NCBI GenBank assembly: GCA_023634235.1
Contig: JAMKCF010000003.1
Location: 5,608,958-5,672,957 of the forward strand
Length of the DNA: 64,000 nt
Source of the DNA: Pisaster brevispinus
Lineage: Eukaryota > Echinodermata > Asteroidea > Forcipulatida > Asteriidae
Direction: 5' to 3'
The notes beneath the pieces were generated by a model. It saw only the letters and a list, made by a program, of their open reading frames with translations, made no database searches and was not told where the DNA came from. Positions 48,801 through 59,147 of this stretch are shown one piece after another (position 1 is the first letter of the stretch; each line of letters starts with the position of its first letter). The position numbers and the translations under genes are program-made.

Positions 48801-50807
48801 TAGTTTTATTGATACATCCACATTTATATAGGGTTAAAACAATCAAAGGGTTCCAAAAACCAAAGATATACTTTGTGTTTAATGTGTGTTGGATAGGTAC
48901 CTTTACAGTTGTAATCTAAAGCAAGAGAAACAAACCCAAGATTGTGTGGTTTCTTCACAGATATTTAGGGACACAGGTTAAATAGTCCAATTTCAAAAAC
49001 ATTACCTTAGTTTCTCCTGGCATCTCAAAAGGAATCACAAAAGTAAAGAAGTCTTCAGGTTTCATTAACTCAAAGACAGAGCAATCATCTTGATGATCAG
49101 GTCCTGAAATAAATTAGTAAGTTTTCTATATCATTCAATGAAATGAAATGAAATAAAGTTTTGAGAAATAATTAAATACTCCCATTCTTCATGCATGTTT
49201 CATAAACACCAGATTATTTACCAACATTTTACAGGGATGGGGACACAATCAATTTAATTTTCCCCAGATTTGTTGATCACCAATACCCAGCATTTTACAA
49301 CATTGAAACCTAGAAATCCTCTAGAGTGCTTTGCACTGCAAGAGAAAATAAAGAAATTTCAGTTTTTAGATGTAGGAGAACCCAGACAGGGGAAATCCCA
49401 CACAATTGAGTAGAGAGGTGAAAGACGGGGAAGAAACCACTATTAAGCCAGACCTGAATGCCCATAGAGGACCCTACTCACCAATACAAAGAGGTTGATC
49501 CCACAAATTGGGATGGCTGCCAAGTCCAGCCGCAGCCATATGCTGCTGCATCATGGGATAGTGCGTGTGATACGGAGCGAGGGTTATTGAGTCATTCCCA
49601 CCCAGCAGCAGAGGTCGCGTTGGGGTCAGAAGATGCAGCGTGCATAAGGTTGAACCACTTGCATTGGAAAGAAAAAAAAACCAAACTTCAATTCAGTGTG
49701 GACTTTTGAAAATCAATCCAGAAATTCTCTAAATAGTTATTAGTAAACCTTTATTATTGAACGACAGTGAACTATGTCATGGCCAAGCACTCCAGTGTAC
49801 CAGACTCCAGTTCTGGTAGCTATATCATTGGAGTTAGGGTTCGAATCCCTGTCATGACATTTGTGTCCTTGAGAAAGACACTTGACTAAAATTGCTTCTC
49901 TTCACTCAGGAGCGGTTCAGGCAGATATTTTGATGATGATTGATTTAGCTTAATGTGCACATTTTCCTTCCAATATGATGGCAACTTGTTTAGAACTTGG
50001 AAGGTAGTGGTGGGCTCCACTCCCAATCAAGTGCCTTTAATTTTCTTCTGAATTGTTTAGTATCCCAATGTATGAATAACATCATCATGACATAATGAAT
50101 GTTACATGCTCGTGGTGGATTCAGCAAGGATGTGGACAGCTAAATGGTTGTGGAGTGTGGAATCGTTGACATACCTGAGACTGCATCTACGCGTTGCTGC
50201 TATGACTTTGGTATCTTCACATCCGCTCAGGTGGACTGCAGTGTCAACTACGCCAAGGACTATGGTGGAGTGACGACATTTCTCAATGCTCACAAACCTA
50301 ACAAAACAAGCGAACAACTCACACGTGAAAGCTAAGTCTATCATGTCTGTACATCCCCGTCTTATTAAGGCAACCAAATGATACCCCTTACTTTCTCGGT
50401 TACTGAAAGTGTGTACTTGATACAATTTGTTCTGGTACCATCCACTGGTTTACATTTTAGAACATCGATCCATTGTTGAAATAAAACCCTAACTACAAAC
50501 GAAAAAAACCCAACAAACATTCTGATATTTGGCATCAGGACTTACAGATAGCTTTTGAGAAAATTTGGAAGCCCTTTTTGTTCATCATGACTCGGCCATG
50601 TCAAAACAAAAAACCATGAAATACTTTCCATTATGCCATACACTAATAATTTGTCACCACCAATTTGGCAACAAAAAAAAATTTTTTTTTTTAAGGAAGT
50701 TGATTTTGTTCATCTTCTTGTACTTACTTGAGAGGGGACAGCAGATAAATAAAGGCATGATGACACCTGTGAACTTTGACCCGGGCATTGACAAGGGTGG
50801 AGGAACT
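45882..50807 (-). CDS. TBCCD1: TBCCD1 orthologue (TBCC domain-containing protein 1), C-terminal six exons
   Basis: TBCCD1 is a TBCC/RP2-related protein that positions the centrosome and Golgi in animals. Exons in transcription order: 50807-50728, 50297-50175, 49657-49482, 49103-49006, 48228-48079, 45956-45882. They splice in phase to 702 nt (233 aa plus stop), corresponding to about residues 325-557 of the human protein. Recognisable stretches: FIYLLSPLKFVSIEKCRHS, VLGVVDTAVHLSGCEDTKVI (TBCC beta-helix), LHLLTPTRPLLLGGNDSITL, APYHTHYPMM, VIPFEMPGETKEIPGGLP, RKQFQTLVESRF and RELDSLVPTH. The third acceptor (49658, GCAAG) is the least certain. The N-terminal half was not found between 50.8 and 64 kb. 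The gene either extends beyond the window with the GPCR array in its intron, or is truncated. Confidence 0.9.
46740..47065. mobile_element. 326-bp MITE with CAGGG...CCCTG ends and TAATA flanks
   Basis: Left CAGGGGCTCAAAATTAAC and right AATTTCGAGCCCTG are inverted, and both sides are bordered by TAATA. The CAGGG terminus resembles hAT-type ends but the duplication looks shorter than 8 bp. It lies in the last TBCCD1 intron. A relative interrupts a GPCR relic at 56996-57330. Confidence 0.7.
48290..48489 (+). mobile_element. SINE of the GCAAGACACTT family
   Basis: GCACTTGTGTCCCTTGTGGG, CAAGACACTTTACTGTCACT, GCTTCTCATCACC and terminal GTGCTGCATACTACTCAGGA match the block order at 33355-33612. Confidence 0.55.
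48490..48882. mobile_element. TTAA-ended MITE (same family as 5620-6111)
   Basis: Starts TTAAAGGGAAGGTATACATT and ends TATACTTTGTGTTTAA. It keeps the site that is filled by the 95-bp insert at 5873, giving an uninterrupted reference. Confidence 0.75.
49785..49935 (+). mobile_element. SINE of the GCAAGACACTT family
   Basis: TTAGGGTTCGAATCCCTGTC (B-box-like), CTTGAGAAAGACACTTGACT and AAAATTGCTTCTCTTCACTC. It lies in a TBCCD1 intron. Confidence 0.6.
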
Positions 50808-51317
50808 CTGCAATGAGGTCATACAGAAGAAGATAACAATCACCTTAAATTTAAGTTTATCTTTAGTACTTGTTGTGATAGATGAGGTGATTACGATGTC
50901 AATTTGGTTTTATGTCAGTGAACATGAACTCATTCAAAATCCATGGAGGATGACAAACAGCAATACAAATTAAACTGCTCAAAGTTCATGGAAATTGGAC
51001 AATTAATTTGAGGCTGTCATTCAAGACCAATCCATAGATGAACCAAATCTATTACCATGATGAAAAAATTCTCATCAATTACCATGAATTAAAAAAAACA
51101 AACCTTTTTTCACCCTCATGAATCTTATTAATCCTTGTAAAACCAAATGTTATTTTCACACCTGTGCTCATCCATAATGCTTGAGTGGAGTTAATTTGGT
51201 TATAAAATTTGCAACTATCCAGGAAGTGAACCTAAACAATCAGACATTGTCAGATGAGGTTTGAAGAAGCATAAATCTCAATACAATCTAGCAGTCAGGT
51301 GTTCGGACATCAGCAAC

Positions 51318-51951
51318 ATTAATAATAACAATAATAATAATAAATAACATTTATGAAGCGCCTTTTACAAAGGTTTCAAGGCGCTGTACAAAGCATAAAG
51401 AATAAACACAAATTTTTAGTAACTGAGGATAAAAGCAAATGAGTTTTTAACATGGCTTTGAAGGGTTCAAGAGATGATACCTGATGGATGTGAAGAGGGA
51501 GATTGTTCCATAATGTCGGTGCACTGACTGTGAAAGCTCGTTGGCCATACCGCGTATAAGTGCAGGGTGCAGGGGACAAGCAAAAATGAGAAGTAGAACA
51601 AGAACGTAGATAATTGCGAGAACTGTGGGCTTTATTAGAAATAAGGTTCTGAAGATAAGTAGGAGCTAGATCAATTCTGACTTTAAAAACAAGGAGAAGG
51701 ACTTTGAATTGGATTCGTTTGTTAATGGGAAGCCAGTGAAGGGATTGAAGGACCGGTGTGATGTGCTCTCAGAATTTTGCTCGGACAAATAAGCGAGCTG
51801 CACTGTTTTGGATGCGTTGGAGGGGAATGGTGGATGTTGCCAGTAATCGATAAAGGAGGCTGTTACAATAATCCAACTGAGAAGACACAAAAGCATGGAC
51901 AAGGCTTTCAGTGGAGTTCAGGTCAAGATATTGGCGCAATCTGCATTGTTA
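51318..51951 (-). mobile_element. LINE ORF2 C-terminal fragment with microsatellite tail
   Basis: Minus-strand reading gives LRQYLDLNSTESLVHAFVSS, QLDYCNSLLYRL, RIQNSAARL, HWLPINKRIQFKVL and later RYGQRAFTVSAPTLWNNLPL. It ends in an AAT-rich tail at 51318-51345. Its 5' end abuts a GPCR relic at 51952. An isolated AGGTGTTCGG motif sits just past the tail at 51298. Confidence 0.8.
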
Positions 51952-51952
51952 G

Positions 51953-52198
51953 GGATCTTTTGCTTACAACCTCAAAATGAACAGAAATGTTACAATGACA
52001 ATATTGGTATGGCTACTGCCCTCCTCTAATACTTATTCAACTTGAACTCTGTGATCAATCCCATGATTTATGTAGCACAAGAACAAGTACAAGAAGTTTC
52101 AGAAAGGTCTCCAAGACATGCTTTGTTGTTGCATTGGTCGAAATCTCACGCCAAATCGGGTTGGTGTTCAGATTGCTATGAATAATCAATCCCCATAA
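51953..52198 (+). pseudogene. GPCR relic A (TM6 end, TM7 and C-tail)
   Basis: GATCTTTTGCTTACAACCTC aligns to the TM6-ECL3 region of the receptor at 54856. NSVINPMIYV then a small insertion causes a frameshift, after which the tail matches the receptor at 52564 to its stop. The upstream part of the gene is replaced by the LINE fragment ending at 51951. Confidence 0.85.
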
Positions 52199-52279
52199 AA
52201 AGAACATCACAAAATAACAATAATAAATTAAAAAACTTCACAGAAAGAACATCACAAAATCATAATTAATTTACAGAAT

Positions 52280-52560
52280 CGGCAATAAGGAAAACATGTG
52301 AACGTGAAAAGCAAGGATTGAGCAAAAACACCAATAGAGTGAGGCATCCACCTATTGATATGAAACTGCAAAGGAGACCAAGCATAAATTTGAAGACTGA
52401 AAAGATCACAACAAAGTTTTTTTTTTTTTTTTTTACTCTAAACAGTAGGCAAATCAAATCTGTGAAACAAATCGATTGCTAATGTTGCTGGTGTTTTTCT
52501 CGTGTTCAACTTTAGTGGAGAACAACACAGTGAAGACATAACCAATTTGAATTCATAGCC
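52280..52560 (+). repeat. Receptor-associated flanking block with a conserved splice-acceptor-like site
   Basis: GCATAAATTTGAAGACTGAA, CTAATGTTGCTGGTGTTTTT and TTCAACTTTAG followed by TGGAG. Homologous blocks are at 53660-53885, 55870-56100 and 58190-58330. The pyrimidine-rich ...TTTAG/TGGAG or ...TTTTTCAG/TGGAG junction is retained, so it may begin a 5' UTR exon of each receptor (inference). Confidence 0.55.
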
Positions 52561-52563
52561 ACT

Positions 52564-53553
52564 ATGTCTGGAGCTCATGTTGATAAAAATGACTTGGTGT
52601 ACACGTTTGGAATGGCACTGGACATCACTGGAATGGTTCTCAACACTCTAGCTTGGCTGGTCATCCTTCGCACCAAAGGACTCCACAACATGACTAACTA
52701 CTTGCTGGTATATCTTGCTGTGATTGACAGTATTTACTGTTTAATTACATTCTTTGACAATTTCACATTGGGGACCATAGTTCCTGTAACCTTTATTGGA
52801 AGAGAAATGTATTGTCGAATAATTGAAAGTTATTTTGCATCGATATTACCAACCTACTCATCAATTTATGGCTTGTGTCTGGTAACCTATGAACGATATA
52901 TCGGATTAGTACATCCACTGCACTATCCAAGACTGATGTCTGCTAAAAGAGTTTCTTTCATAATTTTCCTGTCGTGGTTTATGGCAGTTTTATTCTCAAG
53001 TCCTTACCTTTTCACTTTGGCTGCCGGAAAAGAAACTAATACTACATGTGAACCCATTGACTTATCATTTGCAAGCATGTATCTCATGGGAGACATTCTT
53101 TCTTTTGGCTTTGGCTACTTTTTACCCATTATTTTCATGAGTTGGGCTTACTACAGAATCCAAGTCACTCTCAAGAGAAGTGCTCAACAACTCCAACAAC
53201 AGAATGTAAAAGGAGCAGCCCTTGAGCTTTTACAGGCAAGACAGAATGTGTTCCACATGCTAAGGATTGTTATGGGTGCGCTGTTTGTTCTGTTGACACC
53301 AGCAATGATGCAAGTGATCTTTTGCGTAATACCTCAAAACAAAAACGTTTGCTACTCTGAAAATGGTAAACTTGTTACTACCATACTTTATTACATTTAT
53401 GACATGAACTCTGTCATCAATCCCATTATTTATGTCTTCAAGTACAAGAAGTTTCAGAAAGGTCTCCAAGACATGCTTTGTTGTTGCATTGGTCGAGATC
53501 TCAGGCCAAACCGGGTTGGTGTTCAGATTGCTATGAATGATCAATCCCCATAA
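52564..53553 (+). CDS. Rhodopsin-class GPCR 1, intronless
   Basis: A 329-aa seven-transmembrane receptor with a very short N-terminus. Class A features: N1.50 in TM1 (VLNTLAW), LAVID (D2.50), C3.25 in EMYCRI paired with ECL2 TTCE, TYERY (E/DRY) with VHPLHY, W4.50 (LSWFM), P6.50, NPIIY in TM7, then basic helix 8 (FKYKKFQKGL) and a palmitoylation-type cysteine cluster (LCCCIG). Position 6.48 is Leu (VLLTP) where most class A receptors have Trp. Sequons occur at NFT in ECL1 and NTT in ECL2. ICL3 holds a QQLQQQN stretch. The start was chosen from agreement between copies; context is CCACTATG. No ligand is assigned; orphan and possibly chemosensory (inference). It is nearly identical to the 59148 gene. 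Confidence 0.93.
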   Translation: MSGAHVDKNDLVYTFGMALDITGMVLNTLAWLVILRTKGLHNMTNYLLVYLAVIDSIYCLITFFDNFTLGTIVPVTFIGREMYCRIIESYFASILPTYSSIYGLCLVTYERYIGLVHPLHYPRLMSAKRVSFIIFLSWFMAVLFSSPYLFTLAAGKETNTTCEPIDLSFASMYLMGDILSFGFGYFLPIIFMSWAYYRIQVTLKRSAQQLQQQNVKGAALELLQARQNVFHMLRIVMGALFVLLTPAMMQVIFCVIPQNKNVCYSENGKLVTTILYYIYDMNSVINPIIYVFKYKKFQKGLQDMLCCCIGRDLRPNRVGVQIAMNDQSP

Positions 53554-53884
53554 AAAGAACATCACAAAATAACAATAATAAATTAAAGAACCAGCAACTC
53601 AGATTGCTATGAGTGAACAAACTTCACAGAATGAACATCACAAAATAATAATTAATTTACAGAATCGGCAATGTGGAAAACATGTGAAGGTGAAAAGCAA
53701 GGATTGAGCAAAAACACTAAAAGAGTGAGGCAACCACCTATTGATGTGAAACAGCAAAGGAGACCAAGCATAAATTTGAAGACTGAAAAGATCACAACAA
53801 AGTGTTTTTTTTGTTTTTCTCTAAACAGTAGGCAAATCAAATCTGTGAAACAAATCGATTGCTAATGTTGCTGGTGTTTTTCTC

Positions 53885-54033
53885 TGAACTCTGTCATCAA
53901 TCCCATTATTTATGTCTTCAAATACAAGAAGTTTCAGAAAGGTCTCCAAGACTTGGTTCGTTGTTGCATTGGTCGACATCTCAGGCCAAACCAGAGCGGT
54001 GTTCAGATTGCTATGAATGAACAAACCCCATAG
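53885..54033 (+). pseudogene. GPCR relic B: TM7 and C-tail fused to the upstream block
   Basis: NSVINPIIYVFKYKKFQKGL and the tail to a TAG stop are intact in frame. The 5' flank block (53660-53884) joins directly to TGAACTCTG, so TM1 to TM6 are missing. This is an internal deletion and not an end truncation. Confidence 0.85.
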
Positions 54034-54292
54034 AAAGAATCACAAAATTAATAATAACAATCCCCCCAAAATAAAAACAATTTTAACCAGTAAAAAGTGA
54101 AAAGTTATGAAGATCAAAAGCAAGGATTGAGCGAAGAACACAGAAAGGTGAGGCTACCAAATGTCAAAATAACAAAAGAGATTAAGCCTAGATTTAAAGA
54201 CTGAAAAGATTGCAATTTGTTTTCTACTATACCATATAGGTAATTCATAGTGAAACTAATGGATTGCTAAAGTTGCTAATGATTATTTGTTG

Positions 54293-54560
54293 ACTGTCAC
54301 TGCAACTTCTGCACTGAGAGGTCAACATAGTAGTTAAGTGCACAGTTCCCATTACCATGCGAAAGCACCTATCAATCTCAGCCGTTGATGTCTTACATGT
54401 ATGTAGACCACTTATCACTGGGGTGGGACTTCAAATACGAAAGGAAAGCTCAAAGTGTACTACTCTCAGAAATAAGAAAGCAGACAGAGTAAGTCACAGA
54501 CTTTTGTCATCAACAAATACTGGGAAAACGTCAACAGATTTGCCATTACTGTGCTAAAGT
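54293..54560 (+). repeat. Conserved receptor-upstream block, copy 1
   Basis: Contains CACTGCAACTTCTGCACTGA, then a C-TATC-ATCTCAG core, CCACTTATCACTGGGGTGGG and AGCAGACAGAGTAA. Homologues are at about 56535-56735, 58540-58745, 62765-62960 and 63800-64000. The block recurs upstream of the receptors, so it probably duplicated with them and may contain their promoter. Confidence 0.75.
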
Positions 54561-54855
54561 GTCTATCTCAGTTATGTCATCGATAGGACTTTGGAAAAAG
54601 CTGTGTAGCAAGAGGATCCGATGCCCGAACAAGCACGTGTCATCTGCTAACACTGAGGAATCCACAGACTGTCTGAAAAAGTGTCTTTGGATTGAAATTG
54701 GAATCTCAAGTCTACATGTCACCGCAGTTTGATGAAGCTGTTTCTTACACGGCTAACTAACAGGCTGAACAATTGCTCACAGTTTTTTGAATTTTGTTAA
54801 TTGATCTTCAAAGGTGGAAGTCTGCACACAATACCAATTTCAATCCAAAGCCACC

Positions 54856-55848
54856 ATGTCTGAAGTAAACATAACTTTTGCAGACAAAAATGACTTGGTG
54901 TACAAGTTTGGAATGGCACAAAGCATCATTGGAATGGTTCTCAACACTACAGCTTGGCTGGTCATCCTTCGCACCAAAGGACTCCACAATATGACAAACT
55001 ACTTGCTGGCGTATCTTGCTGTGAATGACACTATTTACTGTTTCAGTATACTATTTGACAATGTCAAAATTGGGACCATTGTTCCTGTAACATTTATTGG
55101 AAGAGAAATCTATTGTCGAGTAATTGAAAGTTATTTTGCATCGATGTTACTATTCTACCCATCAATTTATAGCCTATGTCTCGTGACATATGAACGATAT
55201 ATTGGAATAGTACATCCACTGCACTATCCAAGACTGATGTCTGCTAAAAAGGTTGCTTTTATGATTTTTCTGTCGTGGATGATGGCTTTTCTTTTCTCAA
55301 GTCCTTACTTTTTCAGTTTGGCTGCCGGAAAAGAAACTGATACCACATGCGACCTCAACACTGACTTATTTTATACATTACTTCAAATGGGAGATATTCT
55401 TTTTTTCATCTTCAGCTACTTTTTACCCAGTATTTTTATGAGTTGGTCTTACTACAGAATTCAAGCCACTCTCAAGAGAAGTGCTCAACAACTCCAACAA
55501 CAGAATGTACAAGGAGCAGCCCTTGAGCTTTTACAGGCAAGACAGAATGTGATCAGCATGCTTAGGATTGTCATAGGTGCATTGGTTGTACTGTGGACGC
55601 CAGCAATGATGCAAGTGATCTTTTGCTTACTACCTCAAAATGAGATGGTCTGCCTCTCTGAAAATGGTCAAATGGTTAACGCCCTCCTTTATAATATTTA
55701 CAACATGAACTCTGTGATCAATCCCATTATTTATGTTTTCAAGTACAAGAAGTTTCAGAGAGGTCTCCAAGATAAGCTATGCTGTTACATTGGTCGACAT
55801 CTCAGACCAAACCGGGTCGTTGTTCAGATGAATGAACAAACCCCATAG
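54856..55848 (+). CDS. Rhodopsin-class GPCR 2, intronless, most diverged paralogue
   Basis: A 330-aa class A receptor. The start at 54856 has a near-ideal Kozak context (GCCACCATG) and aligns with the start of receptor 1; an in-frame ATG 42 nt upstream (54814) is also open but has no counterpart in the other copies. It shares LAVND (D2.50), TYERYIGIVHPLHY, the ECL2 cysteine and NPIIYVFKYKKF. Unlike receptors 1 and 3 it keeps Trp at 6.48 (VLWTP). The N-terminus has a sequon (NIT). The tail has LCCYIG where receptor 1 has LCCCIG. Probably under the same flank-encoded control as its neighbours; ligand unknown. Confidence 0.93.
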   Translation: MSEVNITFADKNDLVYKFGMAQSIIGMVLNTTAWLVILRTKGLHNMTNYLLAYLAVNDTIYCFSILFDNVKIGTIVPVTFIGREIYCRVIESYFASMLLFYPSIYSLCLVTYERYIGIVHPLHYPRLMSAKKVAFMIFLSWMMAFLFSSPYFFSLAAGKETDTTCDLNTDLFYTLLQMGDILFFIFSYFLPSIFMSWSYYRIQATLKRSAQQLQQQNVQGAALELLQARQNVISMLRIVIGALVVLWTPAMMQVIFCLLPQNEMVCLSENGQMVNALLYNIYNMNSVINPIIYVFKYKKFQRGLQDKLCCYIGRHLRPNRVVVQMNEQTP

Positions 55849-56534
55849 AAAAAACATTACAAAGAAAAATTGTGAGGATCAAGAGCAAGAATTGAGCGAA
55901 AAACTCCAAAAGGTGAGGCGATCAAATATTGTTGCTAAATAACAAAAGAGATTTAGCATAAATTCGAGACTAAAAAGATCACAACAAAGCTTTATTTTAC
56001 CTTAGACTAAATAAGCAATTAAAACGTAGTGAACAAAATGGATTGTTAATGTTGCTGGCCTTTTCTCTTTTTCAGTGGAGAAAGTGGAGAAACAAAACAG
56101 TTTATTTTAGTTGAGTACAGTATTAATACATTCACTGTATTTCATTTGAATTTATCTACAAACAAACTTAAATCCTTGATTCTGATTGGTCGATCCATGG
56201 CAACAATTACCAGTGTGATAGTAAACCATATTGCAGGTCAAGTTTGCTTGAAGATTAATTCATTATCACACGCGTCCTCATGGAATGCGGAAAAATACAG
56301 CACATCTGCATCCCATCCAACTCGGCCTTCGGCCGCCTTAAGCGCCATATATTTTTCCATATTCCACATACTCTTAAGTGTTAACTAACAGTATTCATAG
56401 TTTTAACTTTCTATTTATCACATACATATGCTACACGTCTTTTATTGTAATAGGCCTTTAAAAAAAACAGCATCAAATGTAATGTCAAATCTGTACGTAG
56501 TGTATTAATTACTGTCATTGATAGAAACTTGGTG

Positions 56535-56735
56535 AAGATTCACCTTCACTACAACTCCTGCACTAAGAGGACAATTAACACAGTAATTAAGTACACAATA
56601 TGCATAACTCTCTTAAAGCGGTTGGCAATCTCACTTATGGCATGGATGTTTTATGTATATCAATTACTACTGGGGCAGGAATTTCAATTAGCAGAGAAAA
56701 CTACAAGCATACTACACTAAGAATAGCTAGCTAAA
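56535..56735 (+). repeat. Conserved receptor-upstream block, copy 2
   Basis: CTCCTGCACTAAGAGGACAA, GCATGGATGTTTTATGTATA and TTACTACTGGGGCAGGAATT align with 54293-54560. It precedes GPCR relic C. Confidence 0.7.
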
Positions 56736-56796
56736 CCTTAGCAACTTCAGCGTTTCAGGTAGCAACATAAAATGCAGTGGCTCAATCATTTTGAAT

Positions 56797-57390
56797 GGCG
56801 TACATCTGCGCACTTTTTGTTCTGTGGATGCCTTTGCTAATGTGGATCAGTTTTTGCTTAACACTCAACTGAAAAACTATATTTCTGTATTGTTGGTGAA
56901 AGAACTCTTTTCATTTTAAAGTATATTGAACTCAGTGATCAATCCCATAATTTATGCCTTCAAATACAAGAAGTTTCAAAATGGCCTTCAAGACACAGGG
57001 CTCGGGTTTTACACTGGACCGCAGGACAGAGGCCAGGGATTTTAGCATCGGGCCAGTAAACTTATAACCGTACAAGTCTGGCGGTCTTGTGTTTTTGAAT
57101 AATAACACCTCACTGTATTTTAAATTTAAACTGATAAATGCATATACTGTATCTTTTAATTCCGTTGAGTATTGAAGTATTAACCGTAAGAAAAATTAGA
57201 TAAATCTTCTCTTAATGCTTGTACCAAAAACAGCTCATATGTGAAACTGTGTAGAAAGTGTTCTTCTCATTTTGATTCCGGTCTTGTAACAAATTTTCTG
57301 GTCCAGTAAAAGTTTTGAACTACTATTGCATTAATCAACCTCTCAGGCCAAACCTGATTACTGTTCTAAGGTTGCTACACCTGTATGAAT
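56797..57390 (+). pseudogene. GPCR relic C, interrupted by a MITE
   Basis: ALFVLWMPLLMWISFC resembles TM6 of receptor 2 (Trp kept). A stop-ridden stretch is followed by NSVINP-like TM7 coding (56933-56995), broken at 56996 by a CAGGG MITE. The tail homology resumes near 57333 (CATTAATCAACCTCTCAGGC). Several frameshifts and stops are present. Confidence 0.8.
56996..57330. mobile_element. CAGGG MITE inside GPCR relic C
   Basis: CAGGGCTCGGGTTTTACACT through GGTCCAGTAAAAGTTTTGAA aligns along its length with 46740-47030. The right CCCTG end is missing. Confidence 0.7.
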
Positions 57391-57714
57391 GAACAAACTG
57401 CTTGATGATGACCAGGCACAAGTTATGCCACCAAACCAAGAGCCATAAAATGCTCTTTATTGTTCACATCTCTCAAAGTTGATTCCCCATTGGTATGCAT
57501 GGTCTGTGCAGGTAAAAGTATAATTTACACATCATCATTTTTGTCCTGTAATTCAACATGTCTCAGGAAGTTCTCCTGAGACAGAATGCGTTGTATGATT
57601 GGTTTGACCCCTGATGCCAAACAAGGCATGGGTGATGAACACATCATGTTCAAAGAAAGCTACTTGTCTGCTCTGTCAAGTAAGCTCTGTATGAACGCTC
57701 TCTGATACTGACAC

Positions 57715-58190
57715 ATCTAAAAGGGTCTGTACACGTTTAGTAATGACTCTGAAAATTAATGGCAATAAAAAACTTACTTGGGAAGAAGTACAGCAGCTTT
57801 GGATAGTATAATGCAGTTTGAAAAACATTTCACTTCGAAGTACTGTGGTTCTGGAAAAAGGCATCATTTTTTATCCCCAAATATTTGAATATAAGAAAAC
57901 GTTACTGTCAGTAACATTTCTCAGATTGTGTATTCCTATTAGGAATTATTCTTCCTGCGTGGACATATTCGCTCTGGATTTTCGGCGATATCTCAAAAAC
58001 GTGACCTGTTTTTCATAGTATTAATGGAAACTGTACTTCATAGTGTTAAGCAAATACGTATGTATCTTTTTCTCAAAATACAGTGTCATTTAATTGTGCA
58101 ATGTATTTCTTTATGCTTAGTATGTTAATATTTTCCACCACCTGGTAGGCAGATGGATAACTGTTGTGTGGTACACACACACACTGTGCA
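57715..58190. repeat. TTAA-MITE fragment joined to a duplicated block
   Basis: 57715-58012 matches the TTAA MITE family. 58012-58190 (TTTTTCATAGTATTAATGGA to a CA repeat) recurs at 61022-61212 with few differences, indicating a local segmental duplication. Confidence 0.65.
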
Positions 58191-58539
58191 TAAATTTGAA
58201 GACTGAAAAGATCACAACAAAGTGTTCTTTTTGTTTTACTCTAAACAGTAGGCAAATCAAATCTAGTGAAACAAATCGATTGCTAATGTTGCTGATGTTT
58301 TTCTCGTGTTCAACTTTAGTGGAGACAACACAGTTAAGTTTAGTTTAATGCATTATAAATCAGTTCACTGTATTAGATTTAGACTTAATAAATCAAAGCA
58401 TGCACAGCTTTGTCTTTAAAGTACCTCATGTGGGTGTATGCAAATATTTTGTTGACCCTTAAAAAATACAGCATCAGTGTACTTGTTAATCAGTTGTGTA
58501 TAATGATGACATCAATGATAGAATTTGGGTGAAGAGGTT

Positions 58540-59060
58540 TATAGTCGCTGTCACCTGAACTCCTGCACTGAGAGGACAAAATAGTAATAAATTGCACAGT
58601 TCCAATAACCGATTGTGCTTTAGTTTGTGTAAGTCAATCTCAATCAAGTCACGGATGTTTTAAGTAAACCAATGAACACTGGGATGGGATAATAGGTAAG
58701 GATGGAAAGCTCAAAGCATGCTATTCTTAGAAGAAAAAACAACAACAAACAGAGTAATCCACAGACTTCTGTCACCAAGAAATACTGGGAAAACATCAAT
58801 AGTTGCCATAACTGTGCTAAATTATCCATCTCAGTCATGTCATCGATGTCTCATGTAAACTATTTATTACTGGGATTTTAGGAAAATTTTGTAGCAAAAG
58901 GATCAGCAGTCTAGAACAACTACCATGTGTAGTGTCAACAGCTGACACTTAAAAATCCACAAACTTTCCACACAGTGTCTTTGGATTTGAAACTGGAATC
59001 GCCAAGTCTACATGTCACTGCAATTTGTTGAAGCAATTCTGATACGGTTAACTAAATATG
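58540..59060 (+). repeat. Conserved receptor-upstream block, copy 3, with proximal part
   Basis: 58540-58745 aligns with 54293-54560. The proximal part (58940-59060: ATCCACAAACTTTCC, GTGTCTTTGGATTTGAAACT, AGTCTACATGTCACTGCA) matches 54655-54790 and 63355-63480. It lies directly upstream of receptor 3. Confidence 0.75.
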
Positions 59061-59147
59061 CTGGAAAAGTGCTCATACTTTTAAAAGGTTTTTTGGACTA
59101 AAGAAATGGATCTGTGAAGACATTACCACTTTAAATTCATAGCCATT

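Noticed and set aside
51298..51310. AGGTGTTCGGAC as the end of another 2.1-kb element copy
   Set aside because: Only 12 bp match and no opposite end is found; could be chance.
53260..53565. Minus-strand frame opposite GPCR 1, recurring opposite GPCR 3
   Set aside because: It recurs only because the receptor sequence is duplicated; no domain is visible.
54814..54855. Upstream ATG of GPCR 2 as the true start
   Set aside because: The 14 extra residues have no equivalent in the paralogues, and the ATG at 54856 has a far better Kozak context.
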